In this document: positions 31,643 through 41,413 of the stretch, piece by piece | Position numbering within the stretch: position 1 is the stretch's first letter | Layout: every line of letters begins with the position of its first letter | NCBI GenBank assembly: GCA_965116435.1 | Contig: OZ220686.1 | Span: 1,984,001 to 2,048,000 of the forward strand | Direction: 5' to 3' | Length of the DNA stretch: 64,000 nucleotides | From: VXPQ01 sp965116435 | GTDB lineage: Bacteria > Bacteroidota > Rhodothermia > Rhodothermales > VXPQ01 | Notes under the pieces: generated by a model | What the model was told of the DNA's origin: nothing | Database searches by the model: none | Seen by the model: the letters and a program-made list of their open reading frames with translations, nothing else | Made by a program: the position numbers and the translations under genes

Positions 31643-32920
31643 TTACAGCACCTTGCGGAGCATGGCGGCGTCGTGCTCGTCCGAGTTCCCCAGAATCAGG
31701 TGCCCCATGCGATCCCGCTTGGTTTTGAGATAATGATGGTTCGCCGTGTTCGGGGAGGTCTCTATGGGACAGCGTTCCACGATTTCCAGCCCGTAGCCGG
31801 CAAGCCCCACGCGTTTGGTCGGATTGTTCGTCATGAGGCGGAGCTTGCGAATCCCCAGATCGCGTAAAATCTGGCACCCGACGCCGTAATCGCGGTGATC
31901 CATCCGAAATCCGAGCGCTTCGTTGGCGTCCACCGTATCCAGCCCTTTCTCCTGTTGCAGTTTGTAGGCGCGCAGCTTGTTCAGCAGGCCGATGCCTCGT
32001 CCTTCCTGTTTCATATACAACACCACGCCGCGCCCCTCAGCGTCCACTTGCTGCATCGCCATGGCCAGTTGCTCCCCGCAATCGCACCGCCTCGACCCGA
32101 AAATGTCTCCTGTGACGCACTGCGAGTGGACGCGCGTGAGCACGGGTTCGTCTTCCGACCAGGTTCCCTTGACCAGCGCCAGATGCGCTTCCTCGTTGAT
32201 CGTATCCTGATACGCGATCAGCTGGAAATCCCCGTACAGGGTGGGCAAATCCACATCCACCACGCGCCGCACGAGACATTCCGTCATCATGCGGTGCGCA
32301 ATGAGGTCCTTGATCGTGATAATGCGCAGGCCGAACCGGTTCGCCATGTCCAGCAGGTCCGGCGTACGCGCCATCATGCCGTCTTCGGTCATGATTTCCA
32401 CCAGGGCGCCTACCGGCGCGGAGCCGGCCATGCGGGCCAGGTCCACGGCGGCCTCGGTATGTCCGGCGCGCCGCAACACGCCGCCGTCCTGGGCGCGAAG
32501 GGGAAACACATGGCCCGGACGCGCAAAATCCGCCGGCGAACTCTTCGGGTTGGCGAGGGCGCGGAAGGTCCGGGCGCGGTCCGGCGCCGAAATACCCGTG
32601 GTGACCCCGGTTTTGCAATCGACGGATACGGTAAACGGCGTGTTGTAGAGCGAGGTGTTGCCATCCACCATCATGTCCAGGTCGAGGGCCGCCGCCCGCT
32701 CCCGGGTAAGCGCCGCACAAATAAGCCCCCGGCCGTGCGTCGCCATGAAGTTGACGGTTTCGGGCGTAATCTTGTCCGCCGCCCCTATGAAATCCCCCTC
32801 GTTTTCGCGGTCCTCGTCATCCACTACGATGACGAGCCGCCCCGCAGCCAACGCTCGAACGGCGTCTTCGACCGTGTCGAAAGCGCGTTTCGTTCCGTTC
32901 GTGTCCGGCGTCTTTCCCAT
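31643..32920 (-). CDS. ribBA: Bifunctional DHBP synthase / GTP cyclohydrolase II
   Basis: Supplies both branches of riboflavin synthesis. Residues ~1-215 are the RibB domain (IVVDDEDRENEGDFIGAAD, THGRGLICAAL, RPGHVFPLRA, HTEAAVDLARMAG). Residues ~220-425 are RibA with the zinc-binding Cys set in VHSQCVTGDIFGSRRCDCG, the YMKQEGRGIGLLNKLRAYKLQ-type segment and RLMTNNPTKR. 425 aa from ATG 32920. No FMN riboswitch is recognisable in the leader. yajC lies 120 nt upstream on the same strand. Confidence 0.96.
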   Translation of the reverse strand: MGKTPDTNGTKRAFDTVEDAVRALAAGRLVIVVDDEDRENEGDFIGAADKITPETVNFMATHGRGLICAALTRERAAALDLDMMVDGNTSLYNTPFTVSVDCKTGVTTGISAPDRARTFRALANPKSSPADFARPGHVFPLRAQDGGVLRRAGHTEAAVDLARMAGSAPVGALVEIMTEDGMMARTPDLLDMANRFGLRIITIKDLIAHRMMTECLVRRVVDVDLPTLYGDFQLIAYQDTINEEAHLALVKGTWSEDEPVLTRVHSQCVTGDIFGSRRCDCGEQLAMAMQQVDAEGRGVVLYMKQEGRGIGLLNKLRAYKLQQEKGLDTVDANEALGFRMDHRDYGVGCQILRDLGIRKLRLMTNNPTKRVGLAGYGLEIVERCPIETSPNTANHHYLKTKRDRMGHLILGNSDEHDAAMLRKVL

Positions 32921-33040
32921 AACGTATCGTACGGTCGCCTGGCTCGGGTCGCCTGGCCTGGGTCGCTTGGCCCCAAATACCGCGCAACGTCGGCGCAAAA
33001 CCGATCGGAAACAACCGGCTTCGCCCTTCGCCGAAACCGG

Positions 33041-33352
33041 CTATCCCTTCGTATCCACGGCGGCGATAGCGCTTTTCTCGATGCGCAGCTTGACGTTCGT
33101 ATCCGCCTGCGCGAGCACGCTCGTATCGTCTACCTGCGTCACCGAGGCATGCACGCCGCCCACGGTGATGATCTTGTCTCCTTTCCGGACGGCGGCGATC
33201 ATCTGTTTGCGCTCTGCGTCTTTTTTGCGCTGCGGCCGGATAATGAAAAAGTAGAACACGACAAAGATCAGAACCAGCGGGACGAACATGGTCAACGGAT
33301 TCTGACCTCCGGTGGCCTGCGCCAGCGGCAACAACGTTTCGTATACGGGCAT
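33041..33352 (-). CDS. yajC: Preprotein translocase subunit YajC
   Basis: Small accessory subunit of the Sec-DF complex, 103 aa. One TM helix (residues ~20-40, MFVPLVLIFVVFYFFIIRPQ as the membrane exit) is followed by the conserved RKKDAERKQMIAAVRKGDKI and VGGVHASVTQVDD. ATG 33352 is used because the longer open frame runs back into the SRP RNA gene at 33388-33492. Confidence 0.94.
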   Translation of the reverse strand: MPVYETLLPLAQATGGQNPLTMFVPLVLIFVVFYFFIIRPQRKKDAERKQMIAAVRKGDKIITVGGVHASVTQVDDTSVLAQADTNVKLRIEKSAIAAVDTKG

Positions 33353-33387
33353 AAGTGGGATTGCGTCGAGCGGCGGGATCAAAAAAA

Positions 33388-33492
33388 GAGGGGCAAGCGA
33401 CCCGCATCGCATCGCTTCGACCTGCTTACTGCTGCTGCCTTCCGGCCCTGACAGAATTCACAGGGAGCAGACCGTGCGGAACTTGCCCTCGC
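33388..33492 (-). ncRNA. ffs: Signal recognition particle RNA (4.5S, bacterial small type)
   Basis: The universally conserved SRP domain IV is visible on the minus strand as GTCAGGGCCGGAAGGCAGCAGC with the apical GGAA loop (GCCGGAAGGC core). The ends pair: GGGCAAG near 33490 with CTTGCCC near 33391, and the sequence is followed by CCTCTTTTTTTG, which serves as a terminator. About 105 nt long, between priA and yajC. It works with Ffh in co-translational membrane targeting. Confidence 0.9.
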
Positions 33493-33553
33493 CAAGGTAC
33501 CCGTATGGACCGTTCGGGTTCCGCCAAAAATGCCTGCCAGGCGCCATGCCCCG

Positions 33554-35818
33554 TTAAAAAAAGCCAACCGGGTCTATGTCGATGTTTACGCGGCACCCGT
33601 TTGGAAGCGAATCCATGCGGTTCTCCACCGCCCGCAAGGCTTTTTGCAGGTCCATGCGGCCCGCGCGCGGGCATTTCGCAATGGAATGATACCGGTATTG
33701 CTTTTTTACCCGGCGTACGAAGGCTTCTTCCGGTCCCAGTATCTGGGCGGCGGGCATGGCTTGCCGGAGGGCGTCCGTCCACCGGCGGGCCAGCGCAGCG
33801 ACATCCCCGGCCCGAGGCCCCCGGAACGCAATGCCCGCCATCCGCCCGAACGGCGGGTACCCAAGCGCCCGGCGTTCCGCCAGCTCCCGTGCGGCGAATG
33901 TTGCGTAGTCGTGATCGCGGGCGTAGCGCAGCACGGGGCGGTCGGGGTTCCGCGTCTGAATAACCACTTCGCCCGGCAGCGAGGCGCGTCCGGCGCGTCC
34001 GGCCACCTGCGAAAGCAATTGAAAGGCGCGTTCTTCGGCCCGAAAATCGGGCAACAGCAACCCAATATCGGCAGTAATCACCCCAACCAGCGTGACGCGC
34101 TCGAAATCGAAGCCTTTGGCGACCATTTGCGTTCCCACAAGAATATCTGCCTGGCCGCTCTCGAAGCGCCGGAGCAGCACTTCGTGCGCATCTTTCGCGG
34201 AGACGGTGTCCAGGTCCATACGCACGATACGCGCTTCCGGGAAACGCGCTTCCAGCTCTTCCTCCACGCGCTGCGTGCCTGCGCCAAACACTTCCATCGC
34301 TGTTTCCCCGCAATGCGCGCAGCGTGCGAGAAACGGCTCGGCGCGCCCGCAGTAATGGCACCGCAACCGATGGCCGCTCTTGTGAAAAACCATCGTGATC
34401 GAACAATTCTTGCACTCTGGCGACCAGCCGCACCGCGTGCATTCGGGTATGGGGGCGTAGCCGCGCCGGTTTTGCAGCAGGATAACTTGTTCGGAACGGG
34501 CAAGCCGCTTCCCGATGGCGTCCGCAAGCCAGGGGGACAGCGAGGTGGTCGAGGGGGCGCCGCGCAGGTCTATAATGCGCACGTCCGGCAAGGAAACCGC
34601 TTGGCCTGCTTTGCGCGGCGCCCGTTCGGGCAACGACAACAAGGCGTATTTCCCGGATTGCGCATTGTAATGGCTTTCCAGGCTGGGCGTGGCCGATCCG
34701 AGCAGGCACACGGCGTCGTTCATGCGCGCCCGCATGACGGCTACGTCGCGGGCATGATAGCGCGGCGCCGGGTTTTGCTGCTTGTAGGACTGCCCATGCT
34801 CTTCGTCCACCACCAGCAATCCGAGGTTTGGCAGGGGCGCGAGCACCGCGGAGCGCGGTCCGACGACGGCGGCGAACCGGCCCGCCCGCAAGAGCCGCCA
34901 GGTGTCGAACCGTTCGCCGGCGCTCATGCCGGAATGCAATACGGCGACGCGGTTTCCGAAATGCGCCCGGAAACGCCGCACGATCTGGGGGGTGAGCGCA
35001 ATCTCGGGCACGAGTACAATGCCTGTGCGGCCCTGGCGAATCGTTTGTTTCAGGGCTTCTATGTATACCTCCGTCTTGCCGCTGCCCGTGACGCCGTGCA
35101 GCAGAAACGTACGAAAGCGGCGGGCCTCGATGCATTCCGAAACCGCCCGCAACGCGGCGGCCTGATCCGGGTGCAACGTTCGGTCCGGAAACGTCCCGGA
35201 CGTGTCCGCATCCAGTATTCCGTCCCGGATGACTTCGGCCTCCACCACCTCAAGCGCCCCGCGTCGCACCAGCGACTGGATGGTGGATGTCGTTGCGCCC
35301 GCCCGGGCAAGCACGTCGGCCTGGCGGGGTTCCGGCAAGCCCTCGGCCAGATAGTCGGCGAGGGCGTCGATGACCGCTCGTTGCCGGGGGCCGCGCAATT
35401 CGCTGCGCAACGCCTCTGCGGCCTCGTTTGTCGCCTCCGCATCGAGGCGCCGCCAGGCCGGAGCAAAGCGGACGCGGCGTTCCGTCCGGACCTTGGCCGG
35501 ATTTCCCGAAAGCATCCCCGCCGGCATCATGACGCGAAACACTTCTCCCCAGGAACATACGTAGTACTCCGCCATCCACTGGACCAGATCGAGCAGCTCG
35601 GCGGAAACCGACGGCACGGCGTCCAGCGCTTCCAGCACATCCTTGATGCGTTTGAGGGCGGGCGCTTCCTCGCGGAGGGCGGTCACGACGCCGATCATGC
35701 GACGCGGACCCAATGGAGCAAGCACCCGGCACCCGACGGCGACGCCGCGCATCCCTGTCGGAACGCGGTATATGAAAGGCTGCGGCAACGGAAGGGGGAA
35801 CGCCACCTCGGCAAACAT
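33554..35818 (-). CDS. priA: Primosomal protein N' (replication restart helicase PriA)
   Basis: DEAH-type 3'-5' helicase that reloads the replisome at stalled forks. 754 aa: N-terminal DNA-binding domain (AEVAFPLPLPQPFIYRVP), winged helix, helicase core with Walker A GVTGSGKTEVY, DEEH in VVDEEHGQSYKQ, GSATPS, and a zinc-binding insertion with paired Cys (CTRCG, CKNC, CHYCG, CAHCG), then the motif V-VI region (GTQMVAKG, QVAGRAGR). ATG 35818 (MFAEVAFPL) chosen. Four nt separate it from the rpe stop upstream. Confidence 0.96.
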   Translation of the reverse strand: MFAEVAFPLPLPQPFIYRVPTGMRGVAVGCRVLAPLGPRRMIGVVTALREEAPALKRIKDVLEALDAVPSVSAELLDLVQWMAEYYVCSWGEVFRVMMPAGMLSGNPAKVRTERRVRFAPAWRRLDAEATNEAAEALRSELRGPRQRAVIDALADYLAEGLPEPRQADVLARAGATTSTIQSLVRRGALEVVEAEVIRDGILDADTSGTFPDRTLHPDQAAALRAVSECIEARRFRTFLLHGVTGSGKTEVYIEALKQTIRQGRTGIVLVPEIALTPQIVRRFRAHFGNRVAVLHSGMSAGERFDTWRLLRAGRFAAVVGPRSAVLAPLPNLGLLVVDEEHGQSYKQQNPAPRYHARDVAVMRARMNDAVCLLGSATPSLESHYNAQSGKYALLSLPERAPRKAGQAVSLPDVRIIDLRGAPSTTSLSPWLADAIGKRLARSEQVILLQNRRGYAPIPECTRCGWSPECKNCSITMVFHKSGHRLRCHYCGRAEPFLARCAHCGETAMEVFGAGTQRVEEELEARFPEARIVRMDLDTVSAKDAHEVLLRRFESGQADILVGTQMVAKGFDFERVTLVGVITADIGLLLPDFRAEERAFQLLSQVAGRAGRASLPGEVVIQTRNPDRPVLRYARDHDYATFAARELAERRALGYPPFGRMAGIAFRGPRAGDVAALARRWTDALRQAMPAAQILGPEEAFVRRVKKQYRYHSIAKCPRAGRMDLQKALRAVENRMDSLPNGCRVNIDIDPVGFF

Positions 35819-35822
35819 GCGG

Positions 35823-36491
35823 TCAGGCTTCAGGAGCAGCCGCCTTCCGAAGCGCCTGCACATTGTCGGCTATGGACGCGCCGCCGAATACGGCCTTGCC
35901 CGCCACGACCACGGTGGCTCCGGCCTGTACCACCTCGCGGATATTGCCCGCGTAGACGCCGCCGTCCACCTGCAGCCAGGCGGAGGACCCTATGCGATCC
36001 AGCATGCCCCTGAGCAGGCGAATCTTATCCGTCGATTCGGGGATGTATTTCTGCCCGCTGAAGCCGGGATCGACCGACATAACCAGCGCCATATCTACAT
36101 TAGGGAGCGCTTCTGCGACCGCGGCGAGCGGCGTTGCGGGGTTCAGGGTGACGCCCGCGAGGACGTTGCGCGCGCGAATATGCGCCAGGACGCGATGCAG
36201 GTGCGTACACGTTTCCACATGCACCGTAACGAGGTCGGCGCCCGCCGTAATGAAATCGTCTACGTACCGGAGCGGCTCTTCGATCATCAGGTGCACATCC
36301 AGCTTGGCCCCGGTTTCGTCCGCCAGCGGGCGCAGCGCCTCCACCACGAACGGCCCTACGGTAATGTTCGGCGCGAAACGCCCATCCATCACATCAATAT
36401 GGAGCCAGTCCACGCCGGAAGCGAGTGCTTCCCGCGCCTGCGCGCCGAGGCGCGCAGCATCCGAGGCGATAATGGAGGCGGACAGAATCAA
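35823..36491 (-). CDS. rpe: Ribulose-phosphate 3-epimerase
   Basis: Interconverts ribulose 5-phosphate and xylulose 5-phosphate. 222-aa TIM barrel with LHIDVMDGRFAPNITVGP, LDVHLMIEEP, HVETCTHL, MSVDPGFSGQKYI and VDGGVYAGNI. There is no ATG at the N-terminus; the TTG at 36491-36489, which overlaps the nuoH stop as TTGA, gives the expected start (ILSASIIASDAARLG) and length. The frame is open upstream inside nuoH but does not belong to the protein. Confidence 0.93.
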   Translation of the reverse strand: MILSASIIASDAARLGAQAREALASGVDWLHIDVMDGRFAPNITVGPFVVEALRPLADETGAKLDVHLMIEEPLRYVDDFITAGADLVTVHVETCTHLHRVLAHIRARNVLAGVTLNPATPLAAVAEALPNVDMALVMSVDPGFSGQKYIPESTDKIRLLRGMLDRIGSSAWLQVDGGVYAGNIREVVQAGATVVVAGKAVFGGASIADNVQALRKAAAPEA

Positions 36492-37522
36492 GAAAACAGG
36501 TCGAAAACGATCATGCCAAGCGCGATGAGCACGACATTCGCCAGGCCGATCGGGAGCAAAACCTTCCAGCCCAGCTGCATGAGCTGATTGTATTTGAACC
36601 GGGGCAACGTCCACCGCACCCAGATGAACAGGAAGGCGAAGAACGCCGTCTTGGCCAGCAGGGACAGTACCTGAAGCGCCCCGAGCAGGATGCTTCCGGC
36701 CAGTTCCGGAAACGCCTGCACCAGCAAGGGTTCGAACGGCACCAGATATCCCCCGAAAAAGAGGGTCACGATGACAAAGGACGCCACCCACCAGTTGACG
36801 TATTCGGCCAGAAAAAACATGCCGAATTTCATGCCGCTGTACTCTGTGTGATACCCGCCGACAAGTTCCTGTTCCGCCTCCGGCAAATCGAACGGCGCGC
36901 GGTTCGTTTCGGCGAACGCCGTCACTACGAACAGGATCGCCCCGATCGGGTTGCGGAACACATTCCAGCCCAGAATGGCCCATCCTCCGGCCTGATCCTC
37001 CACGATGCCGGTGACATTGAGCGTCCCCGCCAGCAAAATCACGGACACCACCGCGAGCCCCATTGTCAATTCGTACGAAATCATCTGCGCCGCCGAGCGC
37101 AGCCCGCCGAGCAGGGAATATTTGCTGTTCGAACTCCAGCCTGCGAGGGTAATGCCGTACACGCTGATGGACGTAAGCGCAAGAATGACCAGGACGCCCG
37201 GCCCGACGTCGGCGATCACCACGCCGCGGGCAAAGGGAATCACGGCAGGTACGGACATGGCCACGATCACCATGAGCACCGGAGCCAGCGAATGGATAAA
37301 CGGATTCGCCGAAAAGGGGCGGATATCTTCCTTGAAAAGCAGTTTGAGCACGTCGGCGAATGGCTGCAGGAATCCAAGCGGCCCCACGCGGTCGGGACCG
37401 GGGCGGAGCTGAATGTACCCCGACACCTTACGCTCGGCGTACACAAGCACGGACGCCGAGAGCATCATCAGATTCAGCACGACGAACGCCACGATCGCTG
37501 TCCAGTAAAGCGGTATATCCAT
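36488..37522 (-). CDS. nuoH: NADH-quinone oxidoreductase subunit H
   Basis: Membrane subunit of complex I at the junction with the peripheral arm, forming part of the quinone site. 344 aa with eight or nine TM helices and the conserved loops YAERKVSGYIQLRPGPDRVGP, LAGWSSNSKYSLLGGLRS and FAETNRAPFDLPEAEQELVGGYHTEYSGM, quoted as fragments. It is the last nuo gene of the run; rpe overlaps its stop and nuoI does not follow. Confidence 0.97.
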   Translation of the reverse strand: MDIPLYWTAIVAFVVLNLMMLSASVLVYAERKVSGYIQLRPGPDRVGPLGFLQPFADVLKLLFKEDIRPFSANPFIHSLAPVLMVIVAMSVPAVIPFARGVVIADVGPGVLVILALTSISVYGITLAGWSSNSKYSLLGGLRSAAQMISYELTMGLAVVSVILLAGTLNVTGIVEDQAGGWAILGWNVFRNPIGAILFVVTAFAETNRAPFDLPEAEQELVGGYHTEYSGMKFGMFFLAEYVNWWVASFVIVTLFFGGYLVPFEPLLVQAFPELAGSILLGALQVLSLLAKTAFFAFLFIWVRWTLPRFKYNQLMQLGWKVLLPIGLANVVLIALGMIVFDLFS

Positions 37523-37561
37523 GCGTGGTTTCGATAAAATGATTTCCGGGACGCGGCGCGG

Positions 37562-39292
37562 TTATGCAGGGACGCCGATCTCCGTCAGGCGGACCCCATG
37601 GGACCCCATGTTTTCGTAGGTGGCGCTCTCGAAGGCCCCGATTTCCTGTGCGATTTCCTGCATGATTTCTTTTGGGGAAGCGTCGGCCCAGGACAAGCCC
37701 AGGCCTTGCGCCACTGCGGGCAGCATTTCCCAGCTGGGTTTGCATTGCACCTGATTGGCCGCCGTGTGCCAGCGGTCGAAGGGCGTCCCGTGCGAATCCA
37801 GCCGGCTGACGCCCATTTCCATGCGAAGCGTTCGGTTGACGCCCCGGATGGCCTTGGCGGGCCACACGCGCTGTGCATGCCCGTCCTCGCTTACGTAGGT
37901 TCCCACGGTTTCCACGACCATCGCGGCGGGCAACGCCACGTCGGCGACCGGCAACGTTTCGTTGGTCGTATGGTACGTATGCAGCACGACCGGAATATCC
38001 TGTACGTCCTCTGCCCGGAACAGTCCGCTGGCCACCGGATCGTCCTCGAGGACATATGCGGCGGCAATCTCCCCGGCTTCCAGTCTGGCGCGGATGAGCG
38101 CCGGATCGACGGGGTGGACGCCCAGTCGACGGCAGCCTTCGGCGTTCGGCGTTTTGTCGTCCGTGATCAGCCATCCGTCTCCGGCCCCCGGCTCGACATG
38201 GGGGATGTACGCCGGCGCGGGAGCGCCCAGCGCCGCCGCCAGCTTGACGAGGAGATAGTTGTCTTCCACCGTGGCGTACGCCGACCCGAGGAAGAGGATG
38301 TTCGATCCGTCCACCGAGCCGAGCAGTTCGGACGCCCGGGCATAGGCCCTCTCCCAGTCCACTTGGCGCAATCCTTCGTTGGTGCGGACCTGAGGCCCTT
38401 CGGGGCGCTGTTCGTTGAACCGCGGGTACGTCGCGCGGTCCTCGTCGGGCAGCCAGTAGTCGTTGATATGCGGGTTTGCGCGGGGCGTGATGCGCAGCAC
38501 CAGATTGTCGCGCACCCAGTAGGAGCAATTGGCCCCCCTGGCGTTGCTCACGGTAATGGAGGGCGCAGAACTCATCTCCCATATCCGGGCGCGAAACCGG
38601 AAGTCGATGGACGTAAGCGCGCCTACCGGACAGATGTCGATGACATTCATTGAGTACGGATCGTCGAACGTCTCGCCCGGCGGCGTCATGGGATAATTTT
38701 TTACGCCCCGTTCGATAATGGTCAATTGATGGCTCTTCGATACCTCGTCGGTAAAGCGCGTACACCGCGTGCAGTTGATGCAGCGCTCGCCGTCCAGCAT
38801 GACCCGCGGGCCCAGCACCACCTTTTTGGGCTTCTGGACCTTGCGAAATTCAAAGCGGGACCCCTCGGGACCGTATTTGTACGTCTGGTTTTGCAACGGA
38901 CAGTGGCCCGCCTGATCGCAAATGGGACAATCGAGGGGATGGTTGATGAGCAGGAACTCGAGGTTGTCTTTCTGGGCCTGCCCCACCTGTTCGCTGGTCC
39001 GATGCGTTCGCACAACCATGCCGTCCGCCATGTCCACGGAGCAACTCGTGGTCATCTTCGGACCCCAGCGGATGATGGGCTCGCCGTCGTCGTTCAGCGC
39101 GAGCTCGCCCGTGGCCCGGTCCCGGACCGGCATGCCCACTTCCACAAGGCACTGTCGGCAGTTGGCCGGGACGGAAAGCGCCGGGTGATAGCAGAAATGC
39201 GGCAGTTCCATCCCGTGGTCCAGGCAAAACTGAAGCAGCTTCGGCTGTCCCTCGAAGGCGTACTCTTTGTTATCTATCGTGATTTTCGGCAT
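37562..39292 (-). CDS. nuoG: NADH-quinone oxidoreductase subunit G
   Basis: Iron-sulfur subunit of the NADH-oxidising arm. 576 aa, much shorter than the ~900 aa of E. coli but common in this lineage. N-terminal 2Fe-2S domain (FCYHPALSVPANCRQC), His/Cys-ligated cluster (HPLDCPICDQAGHC), a 4Fe-4S pair (CINCTRC and ICPVGAL), then a reduced molybdopterin-oxidoreductase-like domain that keeps only part of the fold. Start ATG 39292 (MPKITIDNKEYAFEG). 40 nt separate it from nuoH and 26 nt from nuoF. Confidence 0.96.
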   Translation of the reverse strand: MPKITIDNKEYAFEGQPKLLQFCLDHGMELPHFCYHPALSVPANCRQCLVEVGMPVRDRATGELALNDDGEPIIRWGPKMTTSCSVDMADGMVVRTHRTSEQVGQAQKDNLEFLLINHPLDCPICDQAGHCPLQNQTYKYGPEGSRFEFRKVQKPKKVVLGPRVMLDGERCINCTRCTRFTDEVSKSHQLTIIERGVKNYPMTPPGETFDDPYSMNVIDICPVGALTSIDFRFRARIWEMSSAPSITVSNARGANCSYWVRDNLVLRITPRANPHINDYWLPDEDRATYPRFNEQRPEGPQVRTNEGLRQVDWERAYARASELLGSVDGSNILFLGSAYATVEDNYLLVKLAAALGAPAPAYIPHVEPGAGDGWLITDDKTPNAEGCRRLGVHPVDPALIRARLEAGEIAAAYVLEDDPVASGLFRAEDVQDIPVVLHTYHTTNETLPVADVALPAAMVVETVGTYVSEDGHAQRVWPAKAIRGVNRTLRMEMGVSRLDSHGTPFDRWHTAANQVQCKPSWEMLPAVAQGLGLSWADASPKEIMQEIAQEIGAFESATYENMGSHGVRLTEIGVPA

Positions 39293-39317
39293 GGTTGAAA
39301 CGTGCGGCGGGGCGTGG

Positions 39318-40637
39318 CTACGCCATCGCGTATAGGCTTTGCCGGCATTTGGCTTCAAATTCTTCCCGGAAACGCTGGATTGTGTTGCGAACGGGCCAGG
39401 CTGCGGCGTCGGCCAGCGCGCACACCGTCCGGCCTTCCATCTGATCGCACAGCTCCAGCAGGATATCCAGGTCGCGCAAGGTCCCTTGTCCCTCGTCGAT
39501 GCGGGTGACGAGATTTTCGATCCATCCGGTTCCCTCCCGGCAGGGCGTACACTGTCCGCAACTCTCGTGGTGATAAAATCGGGTGACTCGCCGAAGAAAC
39601 GTGACCATGTCCGTATCCTCGTCCATCACCAGCATGCCGGCCGTGCCCATCATGGAGCCCGCCTCGCGCAACGATTCGGCGTCCATGGTCACCCCTTCGA
39701 TCATGTCGGCCCGCAAAACAGGCACCGAAGCGCCGCCCGGCACGATGGCTTTGAGTTTCTTGCCGCCCCGCACGCCGCCGGCCACCTTTTCGATCAAGTC
39801 GGTAATCAGCATGCCGGTCGGGTACTCGTATACGCCGGGCCGCTCCACATGTCCCGATATTCCGTAGAGCACCGGCCCCGGGTGTTTTTCGGCGCCGACG
39901 CCCGCAAACCATTCGGCGCCCCGGTTAATAATCAGCGGCGCGCAGGCCAGGGTCTCCACATTGTTGACCGTGGTGGGGCAACCCCAGAGTCCTTTTTGCG
40001 CGGGAAACGGCGGCTTGATGCGTGGATAGGCGCGCTTCCCTTCGACGGATTCGAGCAAACTGGTTTCTTCGCCGCAGATGTATGCGCCCGCCCCCTTGTG
40101 AATCACGATGTCGCTGGAAAAATCCGTTCCGAGGATGCGTTTGCCCACGTACCCCTTGGCGTACAGCGTGGCCAGTTCGCGTTCCATATGACGAATCCAG
40201 TCGGCGTACTCCCCGCGCACGTACAGGTACGTGGCGTCGATCTGCATGGCCCAGGCTGCAATCAGGATGCCCTCGAAAATGAGGTGCGGGTTGTATTCCA
40301 TGAGCTGCCGGTCCTTGAATGTCCCCGGCTCGCTTTCGTCGCCGTTGCAGGCAATATACCGAGGTTTTCCAGGCTCGACCGGCGGCATGAAACTCCATTT
40401 CAGCCCGGTCGGGAATCCTGCGCCGCCCCGCCCGCGCAGGCCGCTTGCCTTGACCGCCTCAATCACCTGTCCCGGCGCCCATGCATCCTGCGTCAGCACG
40501 GCGCGCAACGCCTCGTAGCCGCCGTGGCGCACATACGTATCGAACCGGTGCGCATCGCGAACCGGAGGCAAAAGCACGCGCTCGTAGCTGCGCCAGGCCT
40601 CGGTTTCGCCGGATTCGTTGTCGCCGAATAAGGACAT
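39318..40637 (-). CDS. nuoF: NADH-quinone oxidoreductase subunit F
   Basis: NADH- and FMN-binding subunit of complex I. 439 aa with GLRGRGGAGFPTGLKW (NADH site), the FMN-binding CNGDESEPGTFKDR, AGAYICGEETSLLESVEGKRA, and the 4Fe-4S (N3) ligands SCGQCTPCREG plus the later Cys in RTVCALADAAAWP. Adjacent to nuoE and nuoG. Confidence 0.97.
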   Translation of the reverse strand: MSLFGDNESGETEAWRSYERVLLPPVRDAHRFDTYVRHGGYEALRAVLTQDAWAPGQVIEAVKASGLRGRGGAGFPTGLKWSFMPPVEPGKPRYIACNGDESEPGTFKDRQLMEYNPHLIFEGILIAAWAMQIDATYLYVRGEYADWIRHMERELATLYAKGYVGKRILGTDFSSDIVIHKGAGAYICGEETSLLESVEGKRAYPRIKPPFPAQKGLWGCPTTVNNVETLACAPLIINRGAEWFAGVGAEKHPGPVLYGISGHVERPGVYEYPTGMLITDLIEKVAGGVRGGKKLKAIVPGGASVPVLRADMIEGVTMDAESLREAGSMMGTAGMLVMDEDTDMVTFLRRVTRFYHHESCGQCTPCREGTGWIENLVTRIDEGQGTLRDLDILLELCDQMEGRTVCALADAAAWPVRNTIQRFREEFEAKCRQSLYAMA

Positions 40638-40699
40638 CTCTGTTGATTTTTTCTACGGATGCGGGGCGGGCTTTTCAGAAAAACGGCTTCCTGTACCGG

Positions 40700-41413
40700 T
40701 TATTCGAAGGTTTCGGCGGTGGGCGGCGTTTGGCCGGTTTCCGTGGCTTCGGCATCCGATCGCCGGTTTCCGTCGAGCGCGTCTTCGTCCTGCGGCAAGG
40801 TAACGGATACGAACGGCGGCATGTCCCCCGCCTTGAGCGCATCGATCAGCGCGTCCAGTTTTTCCCTCGAAAGATTATGCACGTACGGCCCGTTGGTCAC
40901 CTGAAGCATCGGCGCCGTGCCGCACGCCCCGAGACACTCTACCCCCTGGATCGTGAACAATCCGTCGTTGGTGGTTTCGCCCTCGCGAATCTCCAGCTTT
41001 TCTTCGAGGTGGCGCAACATGTCGTAGCCGCCGCACAGCTGGCAGCTGAAGCATGTGCATACGTCCAGCACGTACGTTCCCTTGCGCTCCTTGTAATATT
41101 GCGTATAAAACGTCGCCACGCCGTAGGCCAGCGAAAACGGAATGCCCAGCGTATCCGCCACGAGGCGAATGACCTCTGGAGGCAGAAACCCGAACTTTTC
41201 CTGGGCAAGCCAAAGCGTTTTCATGACGGCGCTTTCAGGCGTGGGATATTGCGCCCGAAAGGCCTCGATCTGTTCCTTTTCCGTGTCCGTGAAGACCAGT
41301 TCGTCTTCGGAAAAGACGGGTTCCGGAGAACGATCCGGCAAGGAAACCACGGGATGTTTGATAAAATCGCTCACGACCGGATTATTTGTCGGCTTCTCCC
41401 ATGACCGGATCAA
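40700..41413 (-). CDS. nuoE: NADH-quinone oxidoreductase subunit E
   Basis: 2Fe-2S (N1a) subunit, thioredoxin-like fold. The Cys ligands are in VCTCFSCQLCGG and VECLGACGTAPM. From ATG 41413 it is 237 aa and overlaps the end of nuoD by 32 nt; GTG 41374, 8 nt after the nuoD stop, is an alternative that removes the overlap. The C-terminal ~30 residues (DALDGNRRSDAEATETGQ) are an acidic, low-complexity tail beyond the usual domain. Confidence 0.94.
   Translation of the reverse strand: MIRSWEKPTNNPVVSDFIKHPVVSLPDRSPEPVFSEDELVFTDTEKEQIEAFRAQYPTPESAVMKTLWLAQEKFGFLPPEVIRLVADTLGIPFSLAYGVATFYTQYYKERKGTYVLDVCTCFSCQLCGGYDMLRHLEEKLEIREGETTNDGLFTIQGVECLGACGTAPMLQVTNGPYVHNLSREKLDALIDALKAGDMPPFVSVTLPQDEDALDGNRRSDAEATETGQTPPTAETFE

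Noticed and set aside
32921..33040. FMN riboswitch before ribBA
   Set aside because: The gap is short and lacks the conserved FMN aptamer segments; only a short imperfect repeat (GGGTCGCCTGG / GGGTCGCTTGG) is present.
33353..33412. N-terminal extension of the yajC frame
   Set aside because: It runs towards and into the 3' end and terminator of the SRP RNA gene; yajC has a good start at 33352.
33530..36013. Long plus-strand open frame (827 codons) opposite priA
   Set aside because: Antisense shadow of priA and the 3' end of rpe, with no family motif and unusual composition.
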